Source: an uncultured Azohydromonas sp. (GTDB taxonomy: Bacteria; Pseudomonadota; Gammaproteobacteria; Burkholderiales; Burkholderiaceae_C). From it: DNA of 64,000 nucleotides. Location of the stretch: the NCBI RefSeq assembly GCF_937926365.1, contig NZ_CALAOH010000017.1, positions 1 through 64,000 on the forward strand, read 5' to 3'. The notes under the pieces are model-generated. The model searched no databases. It saw only the letters and a program-made list of their open reading frames with translations, and was not told the origin of the DNA. Both the position numbers and the translations under genes were made by a program. Shown here in pieces: positions 17,387 to 25,152 of the stretch (position 1 is its first letter; every line of letters begins with the position of its first letter).

Positions 17387-18292
17387 TCAGCGTTTGGAAA
17401 GCTGCAGCAGCCGCATCAGCGTGGCCGCGTTGCGCTGGCCCTGGTCCTCGAAGTTGTTGTTGAACACCACGTGGCAGCTCGCCACGCGCGCGGCGAGCTG
17501 GCGCAGGTGCTCGGCGATGCCGGCCAGTTCGGCCTCGCTGTAGTCGTAGTTGAAGCGGTCCGAGGCGGCGGTGGTGGGGCCGGCCGTGTTCCAGCTCTCG
17601 GTGTTGCGCCCGTGCAGCCGCAGCAGCGCGATGCCGGGGTGCGTCGCCTCCCACAGCGCCGGCACGCTGTTGCTGAAGCCCTGCGGGCCGTCCACCACGG
17701 TGTGCACCAGGCTCAGGTCGCGCAGCAGCGCCAGCGTGTCCGCCCGGTGCTTCTCGTCGAACCAGCTCTTGTGGCGGAACTCCACGCTGAGCAGGTGCTC
17801 GGGCATGTGCGCGACGCAATCCTGCACGTGCTCGATGCCGGCCGGGTTGCACACCACCCAGGGCGCGAACTGGAAGTGCACCAGCCCCAGCCGGCCGGCG
17901 TCCTGCAGCGGCTGCAGCGCCTGCTGAAAACGGCGCCACAGCTCGGCACGAATCTCCGGCGGCACGTGCTTCCAGTACAGGTTGCGTCCTTCCGGCCAGG
18001 CCAGCGCCTGGCGCAGATCCTCGTGCAGCACCTTGGTTTGCGTCTGGTGGCCGGTGAAGAGCCGGAAGGCCTTGACGTTCATCGTGAAGTCCGCCGGCGT
18101 GCGCTCGGACCACAGCCGCGCCGTGCTGGGGGAGGGCATGGCGTAGTAGGAGGAGTCCACCTCCACCAGCGGGAACTGCGAGGCGTAGTAGCGCAGCCGC
18201 GCCTCGGCGCTGTTGGCCTCCTTGGGATAGAAGCGCCCGCAGTCGATCAGCGACTTGTCCGTCCACGACGCGGTGCCGATCCGGATGTCCAT
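17387..18292 (-). CDS. DUF72 (YecE-like) protein
   Basis: A 301-residue member of the DUF72/YecE family, a TIM-barrel-like fold without an assigned reaction. Family-typical features are the N-terminal RIGTASWTDKSL, FPLVEVDSSYYAMPS, FTMNVKAFRLFTGHQ, LGLVHFQFAPWV, LSVEFRHKSWF and the C-terminal CHVVFNNNFEDQGQRNA. AAAGGTGG precedes the ATG. Neighbours on the same strand are glucokinase upstream (34 bp) and DUF3182 downstream (105 bp). Confidence 0.9.
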   Translation of the reverse strand: MDIRIGTASWTDKSLIDCGRFYPKEANSAEARLRYYASQFPLVEVDSSYYAMPSPSTARLWSERTPADFTMNVKAFRLFTGHQTQTKVLHEDLRQALAWPEGRNLYWKHVPPEIRAELWRRFQQALQPLQDAGRLGLVHFQFAPWVVCNPAGIEHVQDCVAHMPEHLLSVEFRHKSWFDEKHRADTLALLRDLSLVHTVVDGPQGFSNSVPALWEATHPGIALLRLHGRNTESWNTAGPTTAASDRFNYDYSEAELAGIAEHLRQLAARVASCHVVFNNNFEDQGQRNAATLMRLLQLSKR

Positions 18293-18326
18293 GCAACCAC
18301 CTTTCGCTGCCGCCGTGGCTGTTCAG

Positions 18327-19298
18327 TCAGTCCTGTTCCAGCGCCCGCGCCGCGCCCAGCAGGGCCGGCTCCTCGGCGCGGATGACGAAGGTGGGAATGC
18401 GGCCGAGGTAGTCGCGGTAGCGTCCCTTGTCCTCGAAGGCGGCGCGGAAGGGCGACGCGGCGAAGTAGGGGCCGAGCTTGGGCACGATGCCGCCGCCCAC
18501 GTACACGCCGCCGCGCGCGCCTAGCGTCAGCGCCAGGTTGCCCGCGGCGCTGCCCAGCAGCGCGCAGAAGCGCTGCAGCGCCTCAACGCACTGGGCGTCG
18601 CTGCCGGCCAGCGCCTTCTGGCTGATCTGCGCGGCGCTCAGCGACTGCGCCGGCACGCCGTCGAGCGTGGCGATGGCGCGGTAGAGGTTCTCCAGGCCCA
18701 TGCCGGAAACGACGCGCTCAACCGATACGTGGTCGAACTGCTTCCACAGCACGCGCAGGATGTCGGCCTCGCGCTCGCAGGTGGGCGCCGCCGTGGCATG
18801 GCCGCCCTCGCCGGGCACGGCGATCCAGCGCCCGTCGTGGCCGCACACCAGCGAGGCCATGCCCAGCCCGGTGCCCGGGCCGATGAGCACGCGCGGCGCG
18901 CGGTCCACGGTGCTGCCGCCGCCCACGGCGTCGAGCTGATCGCCGCCGAGCGCGGGCACCGCCAGCGCCAGGGCCTCGAAGTCGTTGAGCATGCACAGGC
19001 GCCGCAGTCCCAGCACCTGGCGCGTGGCCTCGATGGAGAAGCGCCAGGGGCCGTTGGTCATCTGCAGCCAGTCGCCCTCGATGGGGTTGGCAATGGCGAT
19101 GGCCGCCTCGCGCAGCGGAATCGGCCGGCTCGCCAACTGCGCGAGGTAGGCCTGCACGGCCGCTGCCAGGTCGGCGTGGTCCGCGGTGGGCAGCGTGCGT
19201 GCGGAATGCAGGTGGCCGAAGTCGTCGAGCAGGGCGAAGCGGGCGTTGGTGCCGCCCACGTCACCGACGAGGCGCAGGGTGTCAGGTCCGGGCTGCAT
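18327..19298 (-). CDS. glk: Glucokinase
   Basis: ATP-dependent phosphorylation of glucose to glucose 6-phosphate in the cytoplasm, 323 residues as usual for the Glk family. The phosphate-binding GDVGGTNARFAL is near the N-terminus, the catalytic aspartate is in LNDFEALAL, and IGPGTGLGMA and VPGEGGHATAAP follow in order. The ATG at 19298 is preferred because GGAG precedes it; an in-frame TTG six codons upstream is the alternative. It is first in a minus-strand series with DUF72, DUF3182 and the hydrolase. The tRNA-Thr terminator upstream suggests glk has its own promoter in 19299-19376. Confidence 0.93.
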   Translation of the reverse strand: MQPGPDTLRLVGDVGGTNARFALLDDFGHLHSARTLPTADHADLAAAVQAYLAQLASRPIPLREAAIAIANPIEGDWLQMTNGPWRFSIEATRQVLGLRRLCMLNDFEALALAVPALGGDQLDAVGGGSTVDRAPRVLIGPGTGLGMASLVCGHDGRWIAVPGEGGHATAAPTCEREADILRVLWKQFDHVSVERVVSGMGLENLYRAIATLDGVPAQSLSAAQISQKALAGSDAQCVEALQRFCALLGSAAGNLALTLGARGGVYVGGGIVPKLGPYFAASPFRAAFEDKGRYRDYLGRIPTFVIRAEEPALLGAARALEQD

Positions 19299-19376
19299 GG
19301 CGAGGCTCCACTCCAATCCCGATCAGGTCCGAAAGATTGCCGTCCCGCCCGCGAAGGCGTCCGGACAGGGACCAAC

Positions 19377-19412
19377 GAAAAAGCCCAGGTTCCGTGAGAA
19401 ACCTGGGCTTTA
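19377..19412 (-). terminator. Intrinsic terminator of tRNA-Thr
   Basis: Read on the minus strand, AAGCCCAGGTT and AACCTGGGCTT form an 11-bp stem with an 8-base loop, followed by a run of five T. It begins just downstream of the tRNA CCA end. It separates the tRNA transcript from glk. Confidence 0.88.
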
Positions 19413-19418
19413 GGGTGT

Positions 19419-19494
19419 TGGTGCCGGTGAAGAGAGTCGAACTCCCGACCTTCGCATTACGAATGCGCTGCTCTACCAACTGAGCTACACCGGC
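19419..19494 (-). tRNA. tRNA-Thr (anticodon CGT)
   Basis: The minus strand starts GCCGGTGTAGCTCAG, contains the anticodon arm GCGCATTCGTAATGCG with CGT in the loop, and has the T-arm core GTTCGACTC before the closing CACCGGC. The 7-bp acceptor stem pairs perfectly and the CCA end is encoded. It closely resembles the E. coli CGT threonine tRNA. Total length is 76 bases. Confidence 0.96.
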
Positions 19495-19509
19495 GCTGAC
19501 AAGAATTAG

Positions 19510-19539
19510 ATTATGGCACAGGTTTGAGGGGGACGACAA
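19510..19539 (-). promoter_or_regulatory. Candidate sigma-70 promoter of tRNA-Thr
   Basis: On the minus strand TTGTCG (19539-19534) and CATAAT (19515-19510) are separated by 18 bases, and the -10 element ends 15 bases before the tRNA. The segment is notably AT-rich for this genome. Confidence 0.5.
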
Positions 19540-19589
19540 GCTTTTTGCTTGAAATTTTTCAAACCCGTTCCGGCAGGGCGTGCGGCGAG

Positions 19590-19686
19590 GGTTGAGAAGG
19601 CCAGGAAAGTGGGGCACGGGGGCTGGGCGATGCGCTGGTGCGTGGGCGCAGCGCGCGGCAAACCCCGTGCCGGTGCCTTCTCAACC
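19590..19686. repeat. Three-tier nested inverted repeat downstream of fbp
   Basis: Three pairs of arms are nested: GGTTGAGAAGG (19590-19600) with CCTTCTCAACC (19676-19686), GGCACGGGG (19613-19621) with CCCCGTGCC (19663-19671), and an inner GCGCTG/CAGCGC pair. All arms are perfect. It starts 8 bp after the fbp stop on the minus strand and lacks a T-run. It may be the stable 3' end of the fbp transcript or a small mobile palindromic element. Confidence 0.65.
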
Positions 19687-19694
19687 GTGGCGGC

Positions 19695-20711
19695 TCACTT
19701 CTTCGCGGCTTCCAGGTGGTAGCCCGTGACCTGCTCCACCTCGTTCTTGGAGCCCAGGATCACGCTCACGCGCTCGTGCAGCTTGGTGGGCTGGATGTCG
19801 AGGATGCGCTGGTGGCCGTTGGTGGCGGCGCCGCCGGCCTGCTCCACCAGGAAGGCCATCGGGTTGGCCTCGTACATCAGGCGCAGCTTGCCGGGCTTGC
19901 TCGGCTCGCGCGCGTCCCACGGGTACATGAAGATGCCGCCGCGGCTGAGGATGCGGTGCACGTCGGCCACCATGGAGGCGATCCAGCGCATGTTGAAGTC
20001 CTTGCCGCGCGGACCCGTGCTGCCGGCCAGGCATTCGTCGATGTAGCGCTTCACCGGGGCGTCCCAGTGGCGCATGTTGCTCATGTTGATCGCGAATTCC
20101 TTGGTGTCGGCCGGGATCTGCACGCCCTGATCGACCAGGAACCAGCCGCCGAGCTCGCGGTCGAGCGTGAACATCACCACACCGGCGCCCACGGTCAGCA
20201 CCAGCGTGGTCTGCGGGCCGTACACGCAGTAGCCCGCGGCCACCTGCTGGCGCCCCGGCTGCAGGAAGTCGGCCTCGCTCACGCCCTCGTGGTCGGCCGG
20301 CTTCTTGAGCACCGAGAAGATGGTGCCGATGCTGACGTTGACGTCGATGTTGGAGGAGCCGTCCAGCGGATCGAACAGCAGCAGGAACTCGCCCTGCGGG
20401 TAGCGGTTGGGGATGATGTGGATCTCATCCATCTCCTCGCTGGCCATGGCCGCGAGGTGGCCGCCCCACTCGTTGGCCTCGATCAGCACCTCGTTGGAGA
20501 TGATGTCGAGCTTCTTCTGCACCTCGCCCTGCACGTTCTCGCTGCCGGCGCTGCCCAGCACCTCGCCCAGCGCGCCCTTGTTCACGGCGATGGCGATGCG
20601 CTTGCACGCGCGCGCCACCACCTCGATCAGCAGCCGCAGCTGCGCCGGGATGTTGTCGTGCTCGCGCTGCTGCTCGACCAGGTACTGGGTCAGACTGACT
20701 CGATGGCTCAT
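19695..20711 (-). CDS. fbp: Class I fructose-1,6-bisphosphatase
   Basis: Hydrolyses fructose 1,6-bisphosphate to fructose 6-phosphate in gluconeogenesis and, in autotrophs, the Calvin cycle. The 338 residues include the metal-site segments ASEEMDEIH and FDPLDGSSNIDVNVSIGT, and the substrate site WDAREPSKPGKLRLMYEAN followed by PMAFLVEQAGG. AGGAGG lies 8 bases before the ATG. The gene is 42 bp downstream of pepN on the same strand, so pepN-fbp may be one transcript. A long inverted repeat follows its stop. Confidence 0.96.
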   Translation of the reverse strand: MSHRVSLTQYLVEQQREHDNIPAQLRLLIEVVARACKRIAIAVNKGALGEVLGSAGSENVQGEVQKKLDIISNEVLIEANEWGGHLAAMASEEMDEIHIIPNRYPQGEFLLLFDPLDGSSNIDVNVSIGTIFSVLKKPADHEGVSEADFLQPGRQQVAAGYCVYGPQTTLVLTVGAGVVMFTLDRELGGWFLVDQGVQIPADTKEFAINMSNMRHWDAPVKRYIDECLAGSTGPRGKDFNMRWIASMVADVHRILSRGGIFMYPWDAREPSKPGKLRLMYEANPMAFLVEQAGGAATNGHQRILDIQPTKLHERVSVILGSKNEVEQVTGYHLEAAKK

Positions 20712-20753
20712 GGGTGCTGCCTCCTGGGAAAAATGCTATGGGATTCGGATTCG

Positions 20754-23462
20754 TCAGGCCGTGACGGCCTCGGTGGCCTCGATCGCGTCGTCGGCCAGCG
20801 CGCGCATGACGATCTCGCGCACGTCGTTGGAGAGGTCGGGCCTGGAGGCCACGCGCTGGATCGCCTCGCGCGCGGCGCCGCGGTACGGCTCGGCCAGCTT
20901 GCGCCAGCGGTCCATCACCCGCGCCAGCCGCGCGGCCAGCTGCGGGTTCATGGCGTCGATCTCGATGACCCGGTCGGCCCAGAACACGTAGCCCGCGGCA
21001 TCGGCCCGGTGGAAGGCCGCCGGGTTGAACATGGTCAGCGAGAACAGCAGGCTGCGCGCGCGGTTGGGGTTGCGCAGCGAGAAGTCCGGATGCTTGAGCA
21101 GCGCCTTGACGCGGGCGAAGACCCGGCCGTCGTGCTCCGGCGCGCGCGCCTGCAGCGCGAACCACTTGTCCAGCACCAGCGCGTCGTCCTTGAACAGCTC
21201 GTGAAAGCGCGCCAGCGCGGGCTCGGCCAGCTCGGCGTGCGACTCCACCAGGGCCAACAGCGCGCCCAGCCGCTCCGTCATGTTGCCCGCGTCCTTGAAG
21301 CGCTGGTAGGCGCGGCCCGGCCACACCGGGTCGCCGCTGCGCTGCGCGTGCAGGCACAGCATCGACAGCGCCAGGTTCGCCAGCGCGCGGCGCCCGGCCT
21401 GCGCCACCGTGGGCTGATAGCCCTCGCGCAGCTGGTGGTGCTCCCAGGCCCAGGCCCAGTCGGCGTGCAGGTGCTGCGCCAGTTGTGCGCGCATCGACTC
21501 GCGCACCGCGTGCACGCGCTGCGGGTCCACCACCGGCAGCTGCTCGGCCACGTAGCCCTCGGTGGGCAGCTGCAGCACCAGCTCCTTGAACGAGGCGTCC
21601 AGCGTCGGGTGGCGCAGCACGGTGCGCATGGCCTCGATGAAGGCGTCGTCCAAGTGCGCCGAGGCATGGCCCTCGGCGGCGGCGCACAGCCGCGTGAGCG
21701 CCAGGCGCTGGCCCGATTCCCAGCGGTTGAAGGCGTCGGTGTCGTGCGCCAGCAGCACCAGGCGCTCGGCGTCGGACAGGCCGTCGTCCAGGATCACCGG
21801 CGCGGAGAAGCCGCGCAGCAGCGAGGGCACCGGCGCGGCGCCCACGTTCACGAAGGTCCAGCTTTGCTCGGCCTGCTCCAGCACCAGCACGCGCTCGGTG
21901 TGGCCGCCGGCTTCCTCGCCTTCGAGCTGCAGTGTCAGCGGCGTGCCGTCGTGCGCCAGCAGCCCCATCGCCACCGGGATCACGAAGGGCTGCTTCACCG
22001 GCTGCCCGGGGGAGGGCGCGCAGCGCTGCTGCAGCGTCAGCGTGTAGCGGCTGGTCTCGGGGTCGTACACGCCGCGCGCGATGACGGTGGGCGTGCCGGC
22101 CTGCGCGTACCAGCGCTTGAAGGCCTCCAGCCGCGTGCTCAAGGCGCTGCCGGGGTTGGCGTCCGCGATGGCCTGGGCGAAGTCGTCGCAGGTCACGGCC
22201 TGCCCGTCATGGCGCTCGAAGTAGAGGCTCATGCCGTTGGCAAAACCCTCGCGGCCCACCAGCGTGGACATCATGCGCACGACTTCCGCGCCCTTGTCGT
22301 AGACGGTGGCGGTATAGAAATTGTTGATCTCGACGTAGCTGTCGGGGCGCACCGGGTGCGCCATGGGGCCGGCATCCTCGGGGAACTGGGTCGAGCGCAG
22401 CTGGCGCACGTCCTCGATGCGGCGCACGGCGCGCGCGCTGGCGCCGCCGCTCATGTCCATCGAGAACTCCTGGTCGCGGAAGACCGTCAGGCCTTCCTTG
22501 AGGCTGAGCTGGAACCAGTCGCGGCAGGTGACGCGGTTGCCGGTCCAGTTGTGGAAGTATTCGTGCGCCACCACGCTCTCGACGCCGAAGAAGTCCACGT
22601 CGGTGGCCGTGGCCGGGCTGGCCAGCACGTACTTGGTGTTGAAGATGTTGAGGCCCTTGTTCTCCATGGCCCCCATGTTGAAGTCCTCGACCGCCACGAT
22701 CATGAAGCGCTCGAGGTCCAGCGGCAGCTTGAAGCGCGCCTCGTCCCACACCACCGAGGCGATGAGCGAGTTCATCGCGTGCTCGGTCTTGTCCAGGTCG
22801 CCGCGGCGCACGTACACCTGCAGCAGGTGCTCCTTGCCGTTGCGGGTGCGGATCTTCTGCTCGCGCGCCACCAGGTCCGCCGCCACCAGGGCGAAGAGGT
22901 AGCTGGGCTTCGGGAAGGGGTCGTGCCACTTGGCGTAGTGGCGCCCGCCGGGCAGCTCGCCCTGCTCGAGCAGGTTGCCGTTGGACAGCAGCACCGGGTA
23001 CTTGGCCTTGTCCGCGCGCAGCGTCACCGTGTACACGGCCATCACGTCGGGCCGGTCCAGGAAGTAGGTGATGCGCCTGAAACCTTCGGCCTCGCACTGC
23101 GTGAAGAAGCCGTTGCCGCTGGTGTAGAGGCCGGAGAGCTCGGTGTTCTTCTCGGGGCAGCAGCTGTTCTTGATCTCCAGCGTGAAGCTCGCATCCTCGG
23201 GCGGATGGTCGATCACGAGCGTGCCGTCCTCGTGGCGGAAGCTCACGCTCTCGCCGTTGGCCAGCACGCGCAGCAGCGTGAGGCCCTCGCCGTGCAGGCG
23301 CAGCGGCTGCGGCGCGGCCTGCGCGTCGCGTTCGATGAGCAGCTTGGAGCTCACCAGCGTCTTAGCCGGCTCCAGGTCGAATGCCAGCTCGACGCTGCGG
23401 ATGCGGTAGGCCGGCGCGAGGTAGTCCTCGCGGCGGACGAGTTGGGCGGTGCCTTCGCGCAT
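20754..23462 (-). CDS. pepN: Aminopeptidase N (M1 zinc metallopeptidase)
   Basis: Cytoplasmic zinc aminopeptidase removing N-terminal residues from peptides, 902 residues (family about 870-900). The substrate-anchoring GAMEN is at 264-268, the zinc site HEYFH at 300-304 and the third ligand E323 in LKEGLTVF. The ATG giving MREGTAQLVRREDY is chosen: the frame is open for another 137 codons, but these run through a REP-like repeat and antisense to prfB. It lies between prfB upstream (131 bp, with the repeat) and fbp downstream. Confidence 0.95.
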   Translation of the reverse strand: MREGTAQLVRREDYLAPAYRIRSVELAFDLEPAKTLVSSKLLIERDAQAAPQPLRLHGEGLTLLRVLANGESVSFRHEDGTLVIDHPPEDASFTLEIKNSCCPEKNTELSGLYTSGNGFFTQCEAEGFRRITYFLDRPDVMAVYTVTLRADKAKYPVLLSNGNLLEQGELPGGRHYAKWHDPFPKPSYLFALVAADLVAREQKIRTRNGKEHLLQVYVRRGDLDKTEHAMNSLIASVVWDEARFKLPLDLERFMIVAVEDFNMGAMENKGLNIFNTKYVLASPATATDVDFFGVESVVAHEYFHNWTGNRVTCRDWFQLSLKEGLTVFRDQEFSMDMSGGASARAVRRIEDVRQLRSTQFPEDAGPMAHPVRPDSYVEINNFYTATVYDKGAEVVRMMSTLVGREGFANGMSLYFERHDGQAVTCDDFAQAIADANPGSALSTRLEAFKRWYAQAGTPTVIARGVYDPETSRYTLTLQQRCAPSPGQPVKQPFVIPVAMGLLAHDGTPLTLQLEGEEAGGHTERVLVLEQAEQSWTFVNVGAAPVPSLLRGFSAPVILDDGLSDAERLVLLAHDTDAFNRWESGQRLALTRLCAAAEGHASAHLDDAFIEAMRTVLRHPTLDASFKELVLQLPTEGYVAEQLPVVDPQRVHAVRESMRAQLAQHLHADWAWAWEHHQLREGYQPTVAQAGRRALANLALSMLCLHAQRSGDPVWPGRAYQRFKDAGNMTERLGALLALVESHAELAEPALARFHELFKDDALVLDKWFALQARAPEHDGRVFARVKALLKHPDFSLRNPNRARSLLFSLTMFNPAAFHRADAAGYVFWADRVIEIDAMNPQLAARLARVMDRWRKLAEPYRGAAREAIQRVASRPDLSNDVREIVMRALADDAIEATEAVTA

Positions 23463-23504
23463 GTGCTGCTGCTCCGGTGCGTGTCTCGAAAGGTTGAGGT
23501 GTCT

Positions 23505-23580
23505 CCCGTTCGGGCTGAGCTTGTCGAAGCCGGTGGCCTGGTTGGGCTGCGGGCCCTTCGACGAGCTCAGGGCGAACGGG
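23505..23580. repeat. REP-like palindromic element, copy 1
   Basis: Two 25-base arms (23505-23529 and 23556-23580) with the core CTTCGACxAGCTCAG are inverted repeats matching at about 22 of 25 positions, around a GC-rich loop of 26 bases. Related copies stand at 37841-37915 and 53318-53393. It lies between prfB and pepN. The core is a common dispersed intergenic element in several beta- and gammaproteobacteria. Confidence 0.85.
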
Positions 23581-23593
23581 ACTTCGGCGGGGT

Positions 23594-24698
23594 TTACAAG
23601 CCCTGCTTGAGGCTGGCGGCGATGAAGGCGTCGAGGTCGCCGTCCAGCACCTTCTGGGTGTTGGAGATCTCGACGTTGGTGCGCAGGTCCTTGATGCGGC
23701 TCTGGTCCAGCACGTAGGAGCGGATCTGGTGGCCCCAGCCCACGTCGGTCTTGGCGTCCTCCAGCTTCTGCTGCTCGGCCATCTTCTTGCGCATCTCGTG
23801 CTCGTACAGGCGCGAGCGCAGCATCTGCCAGGCTTCGTCGCGGTTGCGGTGCTGCGAACGGTCGTTCTGGCACTGCACGACGATGCCGGTGGGGATGTGC
23901 GTCAGGCGCACCGCCGAGTCGGTCTTGTTGATGTGCTGGCCGCCCGCGCCGGAGGCGCGGAAGGTGTCGGTGCGCACGTCGGCCGGGTTGATGTCGATCT
24001 CGATCGAGTCATCGACTTCCGGATACACGAACAGCGACGCGAAGCTGGTGTGGCGCCCGCCGGAGCTGTCGAAGGGGCTCTTGCGCACCAGGCGGTGCAC
24101 GCCGGTCTCGCTGCGCAGGTGACCGAAGGCGTAGTCGCCTTCCACCTTGATGGTTGCGCTCCGAATACCCGCCACGTCCCCCTCGGTTTCCTCCATGACC
24201 TCGGCTTTGAAACCCTTGCGCTCGCAGTACTTGAGGTACTGTCGCAACAGCATGCTGGCCCAGTCGCAGGCCTCGGTGCCGCCGGCGCCGGCCTGGATGT
24301 CGATGAAGCAGTTGCTGGGGTCGGCGGGGTTGTTGAACATGCGGCGGAACTCCAGCTGTTCCACCGTGCCTTGCAGTTGCTGCGCCTCGGACTCGATGTG
24401 CTCCAGGGCCGCGAAGTCCTCGTCGGCCTTGCTCATCTCCCAGAGCTCGAGGTTGTCGCCGAGGTTGCGCTCGAGATGGTTGATGGTCTCGACCACCGTC
24501 TCCAGCGACTTCTTCTCGCGGCCCAGCTCCTGGGCGCGCTTGGGCTCGTTCCAGACGCTGGGGTTCTCCAGCGCGGCGTTGACTTCGTTCAGGCGGAGCG
24601 CTTTGCGGTCGTAGTCAAAGATACCCCCTTAGCGCTTGGGTGCGCTCGCTCAGGTCGGACAGCAGGCTGCCGATGGCGTTGATGCGTTCGATGTCCAT
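23594..24698 (-). CDS. prfB: Peptide chain release factor 2 (programmed +1 frameshift)
   Basis: Recognises UGA and UAA stop codons and triggers peptide release on the ribosome. The first 27 codons begin MDIERINAIGSLLSDL and end at an in-frame TGA (24617-24615). After a +1 shift the frame continues LDYDRKALRLNE to the stop at 23594, giving about 367 residues (E. coli 365). The tripeptide anticodon SPF is in VRKSPFDSSGG and the catalytic GGQ in RASGAGGQHINKTDS. Expression should be autoregulated by RF2 level through the shift site. Divergent from the symporter operon. Confidence 0.96.
24615..24632 (-). promoter_or_regulatory. prfB programmed +1 frameshift site
   Basis: On the minus strand CTAAGGGGGTATCTTTGAC contains an internal Shine-Dalgarno-like AAGGGGG (24630-24624), three bases of spacing, the slippery CTT and the in-frame TGA. 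This is the arrangement that drives +1 shifting in E. coli prfB when RF2 is scarce. Confidence 0.95.
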
Positions 24699-24836
24699 GT
24701 GTGGGGACCCGCGGTCGTTGATGCTTGAAAGGGTTGGATTTTCGCACGCGCGCCTTGCCGGGACGGGCGGCGCGGGCGTTGTAAGACAATTCCACACCGG
24801 CGGCGGGTGCAAGGCCTGCCGCGCACCGGAGGAGAC

Positions 24837-25151
24837 ATGCAAGCCCAGGGCCGCCTACAGGCCGACATCCCCAACGACGCCGCCGCGTCGCCGAGCGCGC
24901 CCGCGCCCGCGCTGGCGCGGCACTGGCGGCGCACGCGCGTGCTGACGGCGGTGCTGCTGCTGGTGTGGTTCGGCGCGAGCTTCGTGACGGTGTTCTTCGC
25001 CGCGGAGCTGCGCCAGCGCTTCTTCGGCTGGCCGCTGGGTTTCTGGATCGCCTCGCAGGGCGCGCTGCTGGTGTTCCTGCTGGTGGTGGTGGTGTACGCC
25101 TGGGCCATGGGCCGCATCGACGCCGCCAGCGGGCTGGGCGAGGAGCCCTGA
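24837..25151 (+). CDS. Small subunit of sodium/solute symporter (DUF4212)
   Basis: A 104-residue inner-membrane protein with two hydrophobic helices (about 36-55 and 67-92) and the family-typical FFGWPLGFWIASQGALLVF and VYAWAMGRID. Proteins of this type are encoded just before VC_2705-type sodium:solute symporters and are taken as their small subunit. GGAGGAGAC precedes the ATG directly. The large subunit starts 1 bp after its stop, so the two are an operon. Confidence 0.9.
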   Translation: MQAQGRLQADIPNDAAASPSAPAPALARHWRRTRVLTAVLLLVWFGASFVTVFFAAELRQRFFGWPLGFWIASQGALLVFLLVVVVYAWAMGRIDAASGLGEEP

Positions 25152-25152
25152 G

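Noticed and set aside
19423..19494. Possible integration site (attB) in the 3' end of tRNA-Thr
   Set aside because: No duplicated tRNA end and no integrase in the neighbourhood; flanks are housekeeping genes.
19638..23717. 1359-codon open frame on the plus strand
   Set aside because: It is antisense to fbp, pepN and part of prfB, whose motifs are certain. The translation is Arg/Ala/Gly/His/Gln-rich without family features, as expected for the reverse frame of a GC-rich gene.
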